Source: Emiliania huxleyi CCMP1516 (Eukaryota; Haptophyta; Isochrysidales; Noelaerhabdaceae). Taken from it: a stretch of DNA of 22,732 bases. Where the stretch lies: positions 1 to 22,732 of the forward strand of contig NW_005198630.1 in the NCBI RefSeq assembly GCF_000372725.1, read 5' to 3'. The translations under genes and the position numbers were made by a program. The notes under the pieces were generated by a model, which saw only the letters and a list, made by a program, of their open reading frames with translations, made no database searches and was not told the DNA's origin. Position 1 is the first letter of the stretch. Every line of letters begins with the position of its first letter. Shown here piece after piece: positions 8,785-16,905 of this stretch.

Positions 8785-8988
8785 GAGTGAGACGCAGAGA
8801 CGGCAAGCGTGTGTGTATCCCGTGTCCCATCTGGGACTGGTTCGCGGTGGGTTCGGCGGGCGTTTTTACTATCTTTCTGGGTCTTTTCAAAAAACTTTTT
8901 CTCTTGGAGCACTTGAAACTTGGAGCACTTGGAGTGCCGGGAGCTGAGGACCGGTCCGAATTTTTTTCTTCTTTTCTGTCTCTCACCT
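8785..8988. other. 3' flank of the proline-rich gene
   Basis: Contains a GGAGCACTTGGAG-type tandem (about 8907-8937). The same motif recurs at 13486-13502 and 20800-20825. T-rich patches follow. No gene is seen. Confidence 0.4.
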
Positions 8989-9422
8989 GGGTTCCGGCTC
9001 CTACCCAGATAGGGGGTCTGTTCTCCACGGTTAGACCCTATGCAATAGGTAGGTAGGTCCGGTTTTGACCGCCCCAGAGGGCCCCGCAATAGGTAGGTAG
9101 GTGGTGGTGGTGGTGGTGTGGTGGGTGGGGGGGGTGAAAGTAAAAAAACCGCTTCGCTTGCGCGGGAGACGGGCCGCGCGTTAGCCGGAACGGGGCCAAC
9201 GGCCATGCCAGGCGAGTCGCCTGCGGCTGGGACGCCAGCCGAGACTAACGGGTATTCACAGAGGGCTAACGGGTATTTTTTCGCTTCGCTGCGCGGCCTG
9301 GGAATAGGTAGGTAGGTGGGGCACGGAGCCTGGCGATTGGCGCCCGCAATAGGTAGGTAGGTAGGGCGTTTTGGTGCGAGTCGTGGAGAACAGACCCCCT
9401 ATCTGGGTAGGAGCCGGAACCC
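8989..9422. mobile_element. MITE-like element with 41-bp terminal inverted repeats
   Basis: Positions 8989-9029 and 9382-9422 are perfect 41-bp inverted copies (left end begins GGGTTCCGGCTCCTACCC). The 352-bp interior has four copies of AATAGGTAGGTAGGT (near 9042, 9088, 9303, 9348), two of CTAACGGGTATT (near 9246 and 9268), a GGT-rich tract (9099-9136), and no coding frame of note. No clear target-site duplication is visible. The right end lies 59 bp before the next gene's ATG. Confidence 0.65.
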
Positions 9423-9481
9423 TGGCGAGGGCCGGGCTGGGCCAGGGGCAACGCGAGGAGAGACAGCCGGAGTCGTAATAC

Positions 9482-9922
9482 ATGCATAGCCTCCTCCTAG
9501 CTGCGGCGTGCGTCATGCTTCCTACGCACTTGGCGCTGCACCACATAAACCCGGCTCGCGCTGCTCCTCCACGGATGGGGCTGTTCGACTCTCTGAGAGA
9601 GGCGGCGCGAGAGGTGACGGTGCAGCACATCCTCGTAAGCAAGCAGGCGGACGCCCTCGAGATTTACGATGCTCTTCTCGCAGAGGGCGCCACTTCGGAG
9701 GCAGTTTCCAAAGTCGCCTCAGAACGCAGCCTCTGCGGCTCGGCTCGGAAGCGACCTGACGCCAAGTTGGCGCAGCTGAGAGGCAAGCCCGGAGAGCTGC
9801 GCTTTCGCCGCGGGTCGATGGACCCAGAATTCCAGCGCGCCGCCTTCGAGGCGGCACCAGGGACACTGGTTGCGCCCTTCAGGTCGCAGTCGGGCTGGCA
9901 CGTCATGCTGGTGAATGAGTGA
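9482..9922 (+). CDS. Parvulin-type peptidyl-prolyl cis-trans isomerase with targeting leader
   Basis: 146 residues, single exon. Residues 1-31 are a leader: a hydrophobic core (LLLAAACVMLPTHLAL) then an Ala/Arg/Pro stretch up to RMGLF, consistent with a bipartite secondary-plastid leader or a simple signal peptide. The rotamase (PpiC/parvulin) domain fills about 45-146. QHILVS (48-53) carries the first conserved His. KPGELRFRRGSMDPEFQRAA corresponds to the family's GG-LG-F-G-M-P-F-A block. SGWHVMLV (138-145) has the second conserved His. The family isomerises prolyl bonds during folding. Cys85 (SLCGSA) sits where many parvulins have Cys or Ser. Its 5' region lies directly beside the TIR element. 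Confidence 0.85.
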   Translation: MHSLLLAAACVMLPTHLALHHINPARAAPPRMGLFDSLREAAREVTVQHILVSKQADALEIYDALLAEGATSEAVSKVASERSLCGSARKRPDAKLAQLRGKPGELRFRRGSMDPEFQRAAFEAAPGTLVAPFRSQSGWHVMLVNE

Positions 9923-10129
9923 TCTGTTGCGCGGAGTCAGACGAATGAGAACCACCTCTGTGTCGAACCTCTGCGCTCGTGCGTCGCCCGTGGAGATGCC
10001 TGCTCTATTTATTTGCGCGATAGACTTCAGATGAAAGAGCGTTCTCGACTCCTCGACTCGAGCCACTCCGATCTCCTCGGGCGTGGCACACCTCGTGGCA
10101 CTCAGGTGTGTGGTCATATATTCGCCCTC
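9923..10129. other. 3' flank of the isomerase gene
   Basis: No gene is seen. Short direct repeat CGACTCCTCGACTCGAG near 10046. Confidence 0.3.
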
Positions 10130-10255
10130 TACACAGTTATTGTTATGGTGTTATGGCTCTCTGGGCATAGCAGCCCATAATATGTGATGGGTGTTATGGG
10201 TGGGGCCGGGCCCATAACAGCCATAACACCCATAACATGTTATGGGCTGCTAAGC
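10130..10255. repeat. ATAACA/TGTTAT motif cluster 1
   Basis: Roughly ten copies of ATAACA, CATAA or their complements in about 125 bp, in both orientations, so the tract can fold (for example CCATAACACCCATAACATG next to TTATGGGC). A larger relative lies at 12110-12350. Confidence 0.6.
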
Positions 10256-10295
10256 TATGAGAGGCCAGAGGGCCGTCTCCCGGGTCCACTGAGCC

Positions 10296-10545
10296 CTGGT
10301 CTGACAGCCTGACAGCAAACCCCGGACAGCGCCTGACAGTGCCCGACAGCCTGACAGCGCTGACAGCACTTTCTCTGACAGTCTGACAGCACGTATCTGA
10401 CAGCCTGACAGCAGAGCCTGACAGGCGAGGCGCTCCGTCGCTGTCAGACCCTAACGTGACAGCCTGAGACAGCTGCCTGACAGCCCGACAGCACACAGTG
10501 GCCTGACAGCAGCGCTGACAGCCCGACAGCAGCACAGACCATACA
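10296..10545 (+). repeat. GACAGC motif cluster, array 1
   Basis: About 19 copies of GACAGC/GACAGT (mostly CTGACAGC or CCGACAGC), nearly all on the plus strand, at irregular spacing (8-25 bp). It is flanked on the left by GGGTCCACTGAGCCCTGG. Confidence 0.75.
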
Positions 10546-10636
10546 CAGTCAGACCCCCCCGTAGAGCCTCTTTCTTGTGCCCCATGAGGGTATAACAAAA
10601 CTATTACATGCAAAGACATGTACATGTGAGTGTGGT

Positions 10637-10666
10637 CCATGTCCATGTCCATGTCCATGTCCATGT
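10637..10666 (+). repeat. TCCATG hexanucleotide repeat
   Basis: Five consecutive TCCATG/CCATGT units between the two GACAGC arrays. Confidence 0.75.
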
Positions 10667-10811
10667 AGTCATGGGATGGTCATGGGTCTCTCTCTCAACC
10701 CTCCCGCCCCACCTCTGCGGACCCCTCTCTAGCACCGGCGGCTGTGCTACTACAATGAAGCTACCAGCTAGCCTTCTGGGGCCCTACAGTCATATGCCTA
10801 CGGCGTCTGGG

Positions 10812-10980
10812 TCACTGGGTGGGGGTGGCCACCGCCGTCTGTGCCGCCGCCGCGGCCTGCGCCTGCGCCGCCATCTGCGCTCCCCAGGCGGCCGCCCCTG
10901 CCGGCGTGATCACGCCGTAGGAGGGGGGCAGCTGCGTACCCGCTGGTCTCCTCTTGATAGTGTCATAAGTGTGGCTGGTG
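10812..10980 (-). pseudogene. Coding-like C-terminal fragment (Ala/Gln-rich), unknown
   Basis: The minus strand reads YDTIKRRPAGTQLPPSYGVI then TPAGAAAWGAQMAAQAQ, an alanine/glutamine tail and a stop at 10812-10814. It resembles the C-terminus of a nuclear or RNA-binding protein, but no domain can be named. There is no ATG and no upstream exon in the flanking GACAGC array. It could be an exon remnant carried between the arrays, or chance open sequence. Confidence 0.3.
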
Positions 10981-10985
10981 TGTGT

Positions 10986-11305
10986 CAGAGCCTGACAGCA
11001 CCCCGCCAGCTAGGGCAGCCCGACAGCACCACCTGACAGCACCTGAAAGTAACAGCCCAACGTCTGACAGCAGCAGCAGCCTGACAGCTCTGACAGCTCC
11101 GACAGCGTCTGACAGCAACACCCGACAGCTCCGACAGCACCCGACAGCTACAGAGCCCCTCGCCTGTCAGACACGCACCCGACAGCACCCGACAGCACTG
11201 ACAGCACCTGACAGCTGGTCTGACAGAGGCACCTGACAGTGCCTGACAGCTGCCCCGACAGCCCGACAGATCACCTGACAGCACCTGACAGCCTGACAGC
11301 CAGGG
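10986..11305 (+). repeat. GACAGC motif cluster, array 2
   Basis: About 23 GACAGC-type motifs on the plus strand, again irregularly spaced. It ends in CCAGGGCTCAGCGGGTCCAC, which contains the inverted complement of the flank of array 1 (GAGCCCTGG). The arrays therefore bracket a 440-bp core with partly inverted borders. Confidence 0.75.
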
Positions 11306-11803
11306 CTCAGCGGGTCCACGGTGTTATGTGGCCCGAGAGGCCACACCGAAGTGCTCGCCGCTGGAATTTTCGCTTCGCGCGCTGCCGCGCGCGAGGTTTT
11401 CGGCATCGATCGCCAAATATGTTCTCTTTTGCCCTCAAGTTAAATTCAATAACATCAACCTGCCTCCTGAGGCTGAGCAATGGCTTCAGATTGCTCAATC
11501 AAGACCCCCCCCCCCCTTCACGCAATTTGCTTCTTGTTTCTAGCTCGTACTCTCTGCAGCTCTGCACTTCTGCACGCTTTCCCTCCGTTTTTAACTTGTA
11601 TGTCTTTCCCGCAATTTAACTCACGTCCTTTTTCTTTCCTTTTTTCACTACATGCACATGTACATGTCTCGAGGTTTCTAAAAAGTGGAAGCTGGCTGCT
11701 CCCGCTTTTTAGTAGTTAAAGCTCCGTGCGCGCCAGTCCCGTGCCAGTGTCGTGCGAGGGAGTTTGTTGTAAAACTCTTGCTCATCGCGCGATCGATGGA
11801 TGG
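11306..11803. other. Intergenic, nothing recognised
   Basis: No gene is supported. Contains GCGCGCTGCCGCGCGCG (near 11377), a C run (11508-11516) and pyrimidine-rich stretches up to 11720. Confidence 0.3.
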
Positions 11804-12190
11804 ATGTTGCTGCTTTCCGCGTTGCTGATGCCCTGCACTCCTTTCCGGATCGGGCCGACCCGTATCGAACGTGAGCTGGCAGAGTTAGAGCAGGCTGCTG
11901 AGCAGGCCGGGCTCGACGGTGTGAGGTTGCCATTCGAGCTGGACCTGGTCCCGGCGATGTTTCAGCATCTCCTCTCGACCGGCGCGCTCAACCGGCGACA
12001 TGTTCTCTATCAATCGGTCGATCGCTTTTGTGCAGAGGCGCTCGGGCTTGAATCAGAGCTATGGAGAGCTGACCCGTCGCGGCGGGGCTCCAAAAGAAAA
12101 ATCCGTGGGACACATAACAGCTGTTATGAGGTTATGCTGGCTGTCATAACAACCAGTGGGATGTGTTATGAGTGTTACGAGGTGTTATGA
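11804..12190 (+). CDS. Hypothetical small protein or truncated gene running into repeats
   Basis: From ATG 11804 the frame reads MLLLSALLMPCTPFRIGP, then a charged helix (RIERELAELEQAAEQAGLDG), then LPFELDLVPAMFQHLLSTGA and SVDRFCAEALGLESELW. Up to about residue 100 this looks like a real, mostly helical protein. The last 28 codons or so (from THNSCYEV) are translated GTTATG repeats, so the true end is lost, or an intron begins near AAAAGAAAAATCCGTG (12091). No family is recognised. Confidence 0.42.
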   Translation: MLLLSALLMPCTPFRIGPTRIERELAELEQAAEQAGLDGVRLPFELDLVPAMFQHLLSTGALNRRHVLYQSVDRFCAEALGLESELWRADPSRRGSKRKIRGTHNSCYEVMLAVITTSGMCYECYEVL

Positions 12191-12350
12191 GGTGTTATGA
12201 GGTGTTATGGTAGGGTGGGCATAACAGCCATAACAGCGATGGAGGTGTTATGAGGTGTTATGAGGTGTTATGAGGTGTTATGGGGTGTTATGAGCAGCCA
12301 CCCAGCCATAACAGCCATAACACCTGTTATGGCCGCTCCCATAACCTTGT
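12110..12350. repeat. GTTATG/CATAAC motif cluster 2
   Basis: Tandem GAGGTGTTAT units (near 12172-12205 and 12243-12290) plus inverted CCATAACAGC copies (about 12220-12235 and 12303-12345). Direct and inverted copies can pair with each other. Confidence 0.75.
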
Positions 12351-12391
12351 CTGGGGTCAATGAGGTGCGCTGAGGTGGCACTCTCGGCATA

Positions 12392-12830
12392 CAGAAACCG
12401 AGAAAGAAAGAACAGACAAGGGGAATGGAGGACGGCACGCCGCCACCACCACTGGGAATTTAAGGAGAGGAGTGTTGCTAGCCGTCGCCCACCCTTCTTT
12501 AAGAAGCCTTCTCTAGCCACCCTTGCAAATGGGGGCGCCTGCCTCTTCGCTCTTCCTATCTCTCTTCGCAGTTTCTCGCCAATTCTCGCAGCGACCTTCA
12601 TGCCACCTCTCGTTCTTCCCACTCTTCTCCTCGTTCTCTCTCTCTCGTTCTCTCTCCTGCCCCGTCGTCCTCTGCCTGATGGACAGCCTGATCGCTCTCC
12701 TCGCTCTCTCCTCTGCCTCGACCCTCGTTCTGCGACGACGACGACGACTGCCGATCCCTTGCTCTCTCGGCTTCTCTCGCCTCTCGGCGCAGCTCCGCTC
12801 TCCTCGCAGCACTTGGAGGCCCCTCGAGTT
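12392..12830. repeat. Dispersed repeat family 1, copy B
   Basis: Same block order as copy A (GAAAGAAAGAA, GGACGGCACGCCGCCACCAC, TTTAAGGAGAGG, CTCTTCGCAGTTTCTCGCC). It has an extra segment near 12497-12545 and stops at CCCCTCGAGTTT, where copy C begins without a gap. Confidence 0.6.
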
Positions 12831-13343
12831 TAAAAAGAAAGAAAACAGACATCCCAAGGGAGGGATGGGAGAACGGCACGCCGCCACCACACAGGGATTT
12901 TAAGGAGAGGAGTGTGGTGCTAGCCCTCGCCCACCCTAACCCTTGGTCGTCTGCCTCTTTCTATCTCCCTTCGCAGTCCCTCGCCGATTCTCGCTGCAAC
13001 CCTCATGCCACCTCGCGGTCGTCCCACTCTCGTCGTTCTCCCTCCTGTCGTTTCCTCCTCTGTCGCGTCGCTCTCGTCTGCCTCATCCTGCGACGCCGCC
13101 GCCGCCTGCCGATCCCTTGCTCTCGCCACTCGCGGCTTCTCTCGCCTTTCGTCGCAGCTCTGCCCTCCTCGCGGCATATCCTGGCCCCTCGAGTTTATCG
13201 AGCTCTCCTCGCGCAAGGACGACTCTTCTGACGCCCACTGCGATCATCTGCCGCCAAGTCATATCGTTGCTCAGGTCCACTCTCTCTTCGGACACTTGTA
13301 CCTCCACCGATGATGTTGGCGCTGGGGTCCCCTTGCATGCATC
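12831..13343. repeat. Dispersed repeat family 1, copy C
   Basis: Nearly full-length match to copy A, from AAAAAGAAAGAAAAC through GGCACGCCGCCACCACACAG to GCGCTGGGGTCCCCTTG. Lying head-to-tail with copy B, it suggests tandem insertion or unequal exchange. Confidence 0.65.
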
Positions 13344-13543
13344 GTTACAAGAAGCAATGATGCCTCTGACTTTCTTTTTGCCTTCACGTACCATGCATGT
13401 ATGTACTCGAGTAGTCCCACAATCGCTGTCGTGGGATCGCTTGTCATCGCTTTTTGCCACTGGTTGTGACCCCTCCCGGGCTCTTGGAGCACTTGGAGCT
13501 CTTGAGTGCGGTCATTAACCTCACATCCAGGGCCGGGTTTGGG
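13344..13543. promoter_or_regulatory. Presumed 5' region of the thioesterase gene
   Basis: Contains GCATGCATC and CCATGCATGTATGTAC stretches, and an AGCACTTGGAGCTCTTGAG tandem (about 13486-13506) shared with other intergenic sites. The coding frame is open upstream of 13544, but that part is made of this repeat. Confidence 0.3.
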
Positions 13544-14545
13544 ATGACCAAGCGGCTCGACCGGCTCCTCTCCCTCATCCGAGACGCCTCGCGGGCGCGC
13601 TTCCTCGGCTCGCGCTCGTTCTCGCACGAGCTCGAGGCGAAGCACGTGCAGCAGGTGACTCAGGGTGGCGGCTTCACCGCCTTTGGCGACGACGGAACGC
13701 TCACCTTCGAGTACCGGGTCCCGGAGCGCGTCTGCTTCCGCGGCGACTCGTACCTTCCCCTCTCGGTTCTGCTCGCCATCGTGGACGAGGTCACGAGCTG
13801 GGCGTCGGTCGGCGTGGACCCAGCTCGGCGGCCGGGCGTGTCGATCGACCTCAACGCCGCCCTCGCCGCCGGTCGTGTGCCGCCGCGCGCGGGCGACCAT
13901 CTCGTCTTTCTGGCGCGTTCACGACGTATGGGCCGCACGCTGGGCTTCCAGACCTGCGAAGTGCGGACCGGGTCTGGTGAGCTGGTGGCGACGGCCAGAC
14001 ACACCAAGCTACTCGATATGGGGAGGGCTTGGGGGATCGCGTTTGGTGCCGGGTTTGACCTCACACGAGGGCTCCTGCGCGCCTTCGGCTCAGTCGACCG
14101 GCCGCTGCCGACACTCTCACCGACCATCGGAGACCTTCTCCGGCCCGAGGCATGCGAGGTGGAGGGCGAGGCCGGCGGGGTGGGCAGAGCGATGGAGAGG
14201 CACAGGGTGGAAGGGGGCATGCTCAATGAGGTGGGCCTCCTCTTCGGGGGCTGTCAGGCGCTGCTGCACGAGCGGGCGGCGGGTTTGGCGGCGGATTGCG
14301 CTGTCGGACACGGCGGATTGGTGCTCGGAGCCATGTCCGTCACCTATTTGGCGGCCGCCAAGCGCGGCCAATCCGTCGAGGCTCGCGCCACAGCCCGCGC
14401 TGCGTGGGGCGGCGAAAGCACGTCGGGGCTTGTGGCCACCTCCTGTCTTATGGCGGGCAGCGGGAAGGCGGACAAGGTGGTGTCCGAGGCGAGGATGCGA
14501 TTCCATCACGTCGCGGCGGCGGGAGCACGCGGTAGCATGCGGTAA
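13544..14545 (+). CDS. Double-hotdog acyl-thioesterase-like protein
   Basis: 333 residues from ATG 13544; upstream in-frame sequence is repeat-derived. Two hotdog folds are inferred. The first (about 45-170) has LPLSVLLAIVDEVTSWASVG, the central helix with its acidic residue, then PGVSIDLNAALAAGRVPPRA, GDHLVFLARSRRMGRTLGFQ and ATARHTKLL. This is the 4HBT/PaaI layout, where the substrate is an acyl-CoA or acyl-ACP thioester. The second (about 225-325) has LNEVGLLFGGCQALL, HGGLVLGAMSVTYLAAAKRG and SVEARATARAAWG. Domain order fits tandem-hotdog thioesterases of eukaryotes. No leader is evident, so cytosolic or peroxisomal action is likely; no SKL-type end is seen (it ends GSMR). AATAAA signals follow the stop at once. 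Confidence 0.75.
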   Translation: MTKRLDRLLSLIRDASRARFLGSRSFSHELEAKHVQQVTQGGGFTAFGDDGTLTFEYRVPERVCFRGDSYLPLSVLLAIVDEVTSWASVGVDPARRPGVSIDLNAALAAGRVPPRAGDHLVFLARSRRMGRTLGFQTCEVRTGSGELVATARHTKLLDMGRAWGIAFGAGFDLTRGLLRAFGSVDRPLPTLSPTIGDLLRPEACEVEGEAGGVGRAMERHRVEGGMLNEVGLLFGGCQALLHERAAGLAADCAVGHGGLVLGAMSVTYLAAAKRGQSVEARATARAAWGGESTSGLVATSCLMAGSGKADKVVSEARMRFHHVAAAGARGSMR

Positions 14546-14570
14546 ATAAAGAAATAAAACGGAAACCTCT
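14546..14570 (+). terminator. Polyadenylation signals after the thioesterase gene
   Basis: Two overlapping A(A/T)AAA-type signals (AAATAAAGAAATAAAAC) lie directly after the stop codon. Confidence 0.45.
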
Positions 14571-15030
14571 AGGAGATGGGTGAATAGGAACAGCCCCCCC
14601 CACCCCCCCCGGCATGCGGTACTTTTTTCTACTCGATGAAATATATAAGATTGAGAAAGTGTGGTATGTGGCTGTGCGCTGCACTCAGTCGCGCTCCCAA
14701 TACGTGCATCACTTTTGTGACAGGTCTCAGACTTTGAGCGGCCATATCTCGGTAAACTATTGTGTATTGTCTATTGATGGTCCACCTCTGGGGGGGCGCG
14801 AGGGCCCTACCGGTTTTACGATTTTTTCTTTTTTTAACTTTTTTTCATGGGAATTCGTACTTGCGGCCATGCTATCACGCCTTGCGACAGCCTGTCGGCG
14901 CAGCTGACCGTGTCATGCTGCACAATTGATCACCCGCATAGCTCGCGGCCTTAGTATCCAACATTCAGTGACGACCTGATCGTACGGCCAGTAGGAAGGT
15001 GTCCTTCCAGCTGCGTGCACGCTTCTGACG

Positions 15031-15352
15031 CAATGCCCGTCACAAACTGCCTCGGATTGGCTGCTGGCACTCTCGAGGCTATGCCTACACAGCCTCGCGC
15101 GCATGGGCAGTCAAGAGGGACCACGCACCTTCTCAGGACAGCGCCGGTGCCTCTCTCTTGGACCGGCAAACTTGGTGGTCTCGTGTCACCAATGTGGGAC
15201 CAGTGCAGCATGTCGCGGCAGACGACGGTGAGGCGGAGCAGTCGCGCAGGGCGAGACGAGGGAGGGAGCAGGACTTTGCGGAGATCAGCAGGAGGATGTA
15301 CGAAGAGATTAGGAGCAGCAGGGACCCGAGGGACCATGTGGAAGACGGCTAG
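15031..15352 (+). pseudogene. Coding-like passenger inside the fold-back element
   Basis: The plus frame after a TGA at 15028-15030 reads RNARHKLPRIGCWHSRGYAY, then TASRAWAVKRDHAPSQDSAG, LLDRQTWWSRVTNVGPVQHV, and a charged tail (REQDFAEISRRMYEEIRSSR) to a stop at 15350-15352. It looks like a C-terminal domain followed by a helix. It has no ATG, so it is either an exon or a captured gene fragment. The antisense strand is also open (14951-15457) with an ATG and hydrophobic text, so strand choice is uncertain. No family is recognised. Confidence 0.35.
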
Positions 15353-15917
15353 TGCTAGTCCCCCATCGGGAGGACGACCCCGGCTAGTCGCCGACCACAC
15401 CCACAAAGAACCCTGCACAAAGATCGCAAGGGCGGGGACCTGTTCCTTTTTACCCATCTCACAGTAGAGGTGTCCGTTTTTATTTATTTATTTATCGCGC
15501 CATCGACAGCTCTGAACTGCGACTCACCACTGACCGGGAAGGCCGCCAAGTGGGCCAGCACAGGTCGCACATTGTGGCAGCAGTCAGCAGTTCATGTCTG
15601 ATAGCTAGACCAGCAGCGTCACGGTCGCAGGGTCGGATCGTGTCAAGCCTCTCGCCCGGCCGGCCGCGTGCAGACGTCGGCCTGTCTGCTGTCTGGAGTG
15701 ATCTGTCGGCGGTCAGTACGACCGATCAGGTTGGAGTTTTCTGATGATTGGAGGGTTTATCTGTATGTACTCCTCGAGATCTCTCCAAATCTGCCCTCTG
15801 ATCAACCGTGATCATTCGGGAAGATGGTAGTATGAGCGAGTATGAGCGCCGGAGCCCCGTTTCCGCACTGCTGCGCGGCGCACGGTGTGGGCCGGGGGGC
15901 CCCGCGCCCCCCCAGAG

Positions 15918-15996
15918 TGGTCCACCTGAAAACTCTTCGGATTTGGAACGGGGGCCTGGCCCCCGTTCGAATGGCGATGAGTTCTCCGGTGGACCA
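15918..15996. repeat. Nested palindrome within the right arm
   Basis: Two 39-40-bp halves (15918-15956 and 15957-15996) are imperfect inverse copies: TGGTCCACC...AACGGGGGCC against TGGCCCCCGTT...GGTGGACCA. The left arm of the fold-back element lacks this block, so it looks like an insertion whose ends duplicate TGGTCCACC. Confidence 0.65.
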
Positions 15997-16220
15997 TCAA
16001 TAGTTACCGAGATATGGCCGCTCAAAGTATGAGACCTGTCACAAAAGTGATGCACGTATTGGGAGAGCGCGACTGCACTGTGCGTATGTGAGATATTGCA
16101 AGAAAGACGAGAGAGAGCAGAGGCAGAGGGCCCGGTGCGCACAACGCCACACCTGTGACTTGAGTCAGTTACTGGTTCTACCAACGTTCAGGCAGCCACC
16201 AGGGGCACCCACAAAAAACG

Positions 16221-16886
16221 TCACAAGGATGCAGTTGCACCTCTTGACTGGATGGAGCGGGACGGTGCGCCTCTGGTGTACGCTTTGAGAGACACCTCGA
16301 CGGCGGGGTGTGGCTTGTCCACAAACGGGCTCAAATACATCTGCCGTCCCGCTGTGAGCCTCCTAAAGTCGTCATAGCTGTTGAGGCTTGTGCAGCTCAT
16401 TGACCTGCTCATCCCAAGCATCGGAGCGGTCGCTGAAGCCAACCGCGTCAGCCTGTCAGCGCCCATTGTCGCCCTCTGCCTTGCTGGCGAGTGATCTCGC
16501 CACGCGTGCTCGCGCGCTGATGCACCAACTCTCTCCGACTCGGTGCGGTGGCGAGCAGAGAGCCGTGCCCACTGCCCCGCAACCTCTCGAGAGGGCTCTC
16601 TCCTGCGGTACTGGTAAGAGCAGCCGGTCGCGCGGTAGCGGTCGTTGCGAGTGGGAGGTCCGATGGCTGGGTAGGGATCTCGCTCGAGCGTGGACCCCGC
16701 CATCTCCTCGACAGCATGCTGCACGCGAGCCTCAACACTCACCACACGATTTGGATTCACCCATATCGACGAAGTTTTGGATGTGCGTGTCCCTGGTAGT
16801 GACGCGCACCGTTGTAGCTCGCGCTGTGATACCGACACCTCCCGACGCGCCCGGGCCAGAGTCGCCCGCTCCTCCTCTCGCTTCAT
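16221..16886 (-). CDS. Hypothetical basic, serine/arginine-rich protein
   Basis: From ATG 16886 the minus frame encodes 221 residues. It opens with a charged helix likely to be coiled coil (MKREEERATLARARREVSVS) and contains IWVNPNRVVSVEARVQHAVE. It ends with MSRSMSCTSLNSYDDFRRLT, RQMYLSPFVDKPHPAVEVSL and SRSIQSRGATASL. The C-terminal third reads like a conserved, phosphorylatable tail; the middle is arginine-rich and could be chance. No domain is recognised and GC3 is not strongly biased. It lies between the fold-back element and the MATE fragment, divergent from the latter. Confidence 0.42.
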   Translation of the reverse strand: MKREEERATLARARREVSVSQRELQRCASLPGTRTSKTSSIWVNPNRVVSVEARVQHAVEEMAGSTLERDPYPAIGPPTRNDRYRATGCSYQYRRREPSREVAGQWARLSARHRTESERVGASAREHAWRDHSPARQRATMGADRLTRLASATAPMLGMSRSMSCTSLNSYDDFRRLTAGRQMYLSPFVDKPHPAVEVSLKAYTRGAPSRSIQSRGATASL

Positions 16887-16905
16887 CTTGGCAGAGGAGG
16901 GCTGA

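Larger units (their letters stand above)
14688..16073. mobile_element. Fold-back element of about 1.39 kb with ~100-bp inverted arms
   Basis: The left arm (14688-14786) and right arm (15989-16073) match in inverted orientation through GTCGCGCTC, CCAATACGTGCATCACTTTT, GTGACAGGTCTCA, ACTTTGAGCGGCCATATCTC and TATTGATGGTCCACC. The left arm carries an 18-bp internal duplication (CTATTGTGTATTGT). Similarity resumes inward: CTCTGGGGGGGCGCG at 14785-14800 pairs with 15898-15915. No transposase is seen. A coding-like stretch lies in the middle. Confidence 0.65.

Noticed and set aside
8045..8947. Plus-strand arginine-rich frame overlapping the proline-rich gene
   Set aside because: CCG repeats read in another frame give Arg/Ala runs; the proline frame has the coherent signal anchor and cysteine module.
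10296..11305. CRISPR array
   Set aside because: The repeat word is only 6-8 bases with irregular 2-20-base spacers in a eukaryotic context; no cas genes.
13665..14549. Second plus-strand frame within the thioesterase
   Set aside because: The hotdog motifs are all in the 13544 frame; this one is a +1 shadow.
14951..15457. Minus-strand gene of 168 codons inside the fold-back element
   Set aside because: Has an ATG and protein-like text, but its complement (15031-15352 plus) looks more natural. I kept only the plus reading, at low confidence.
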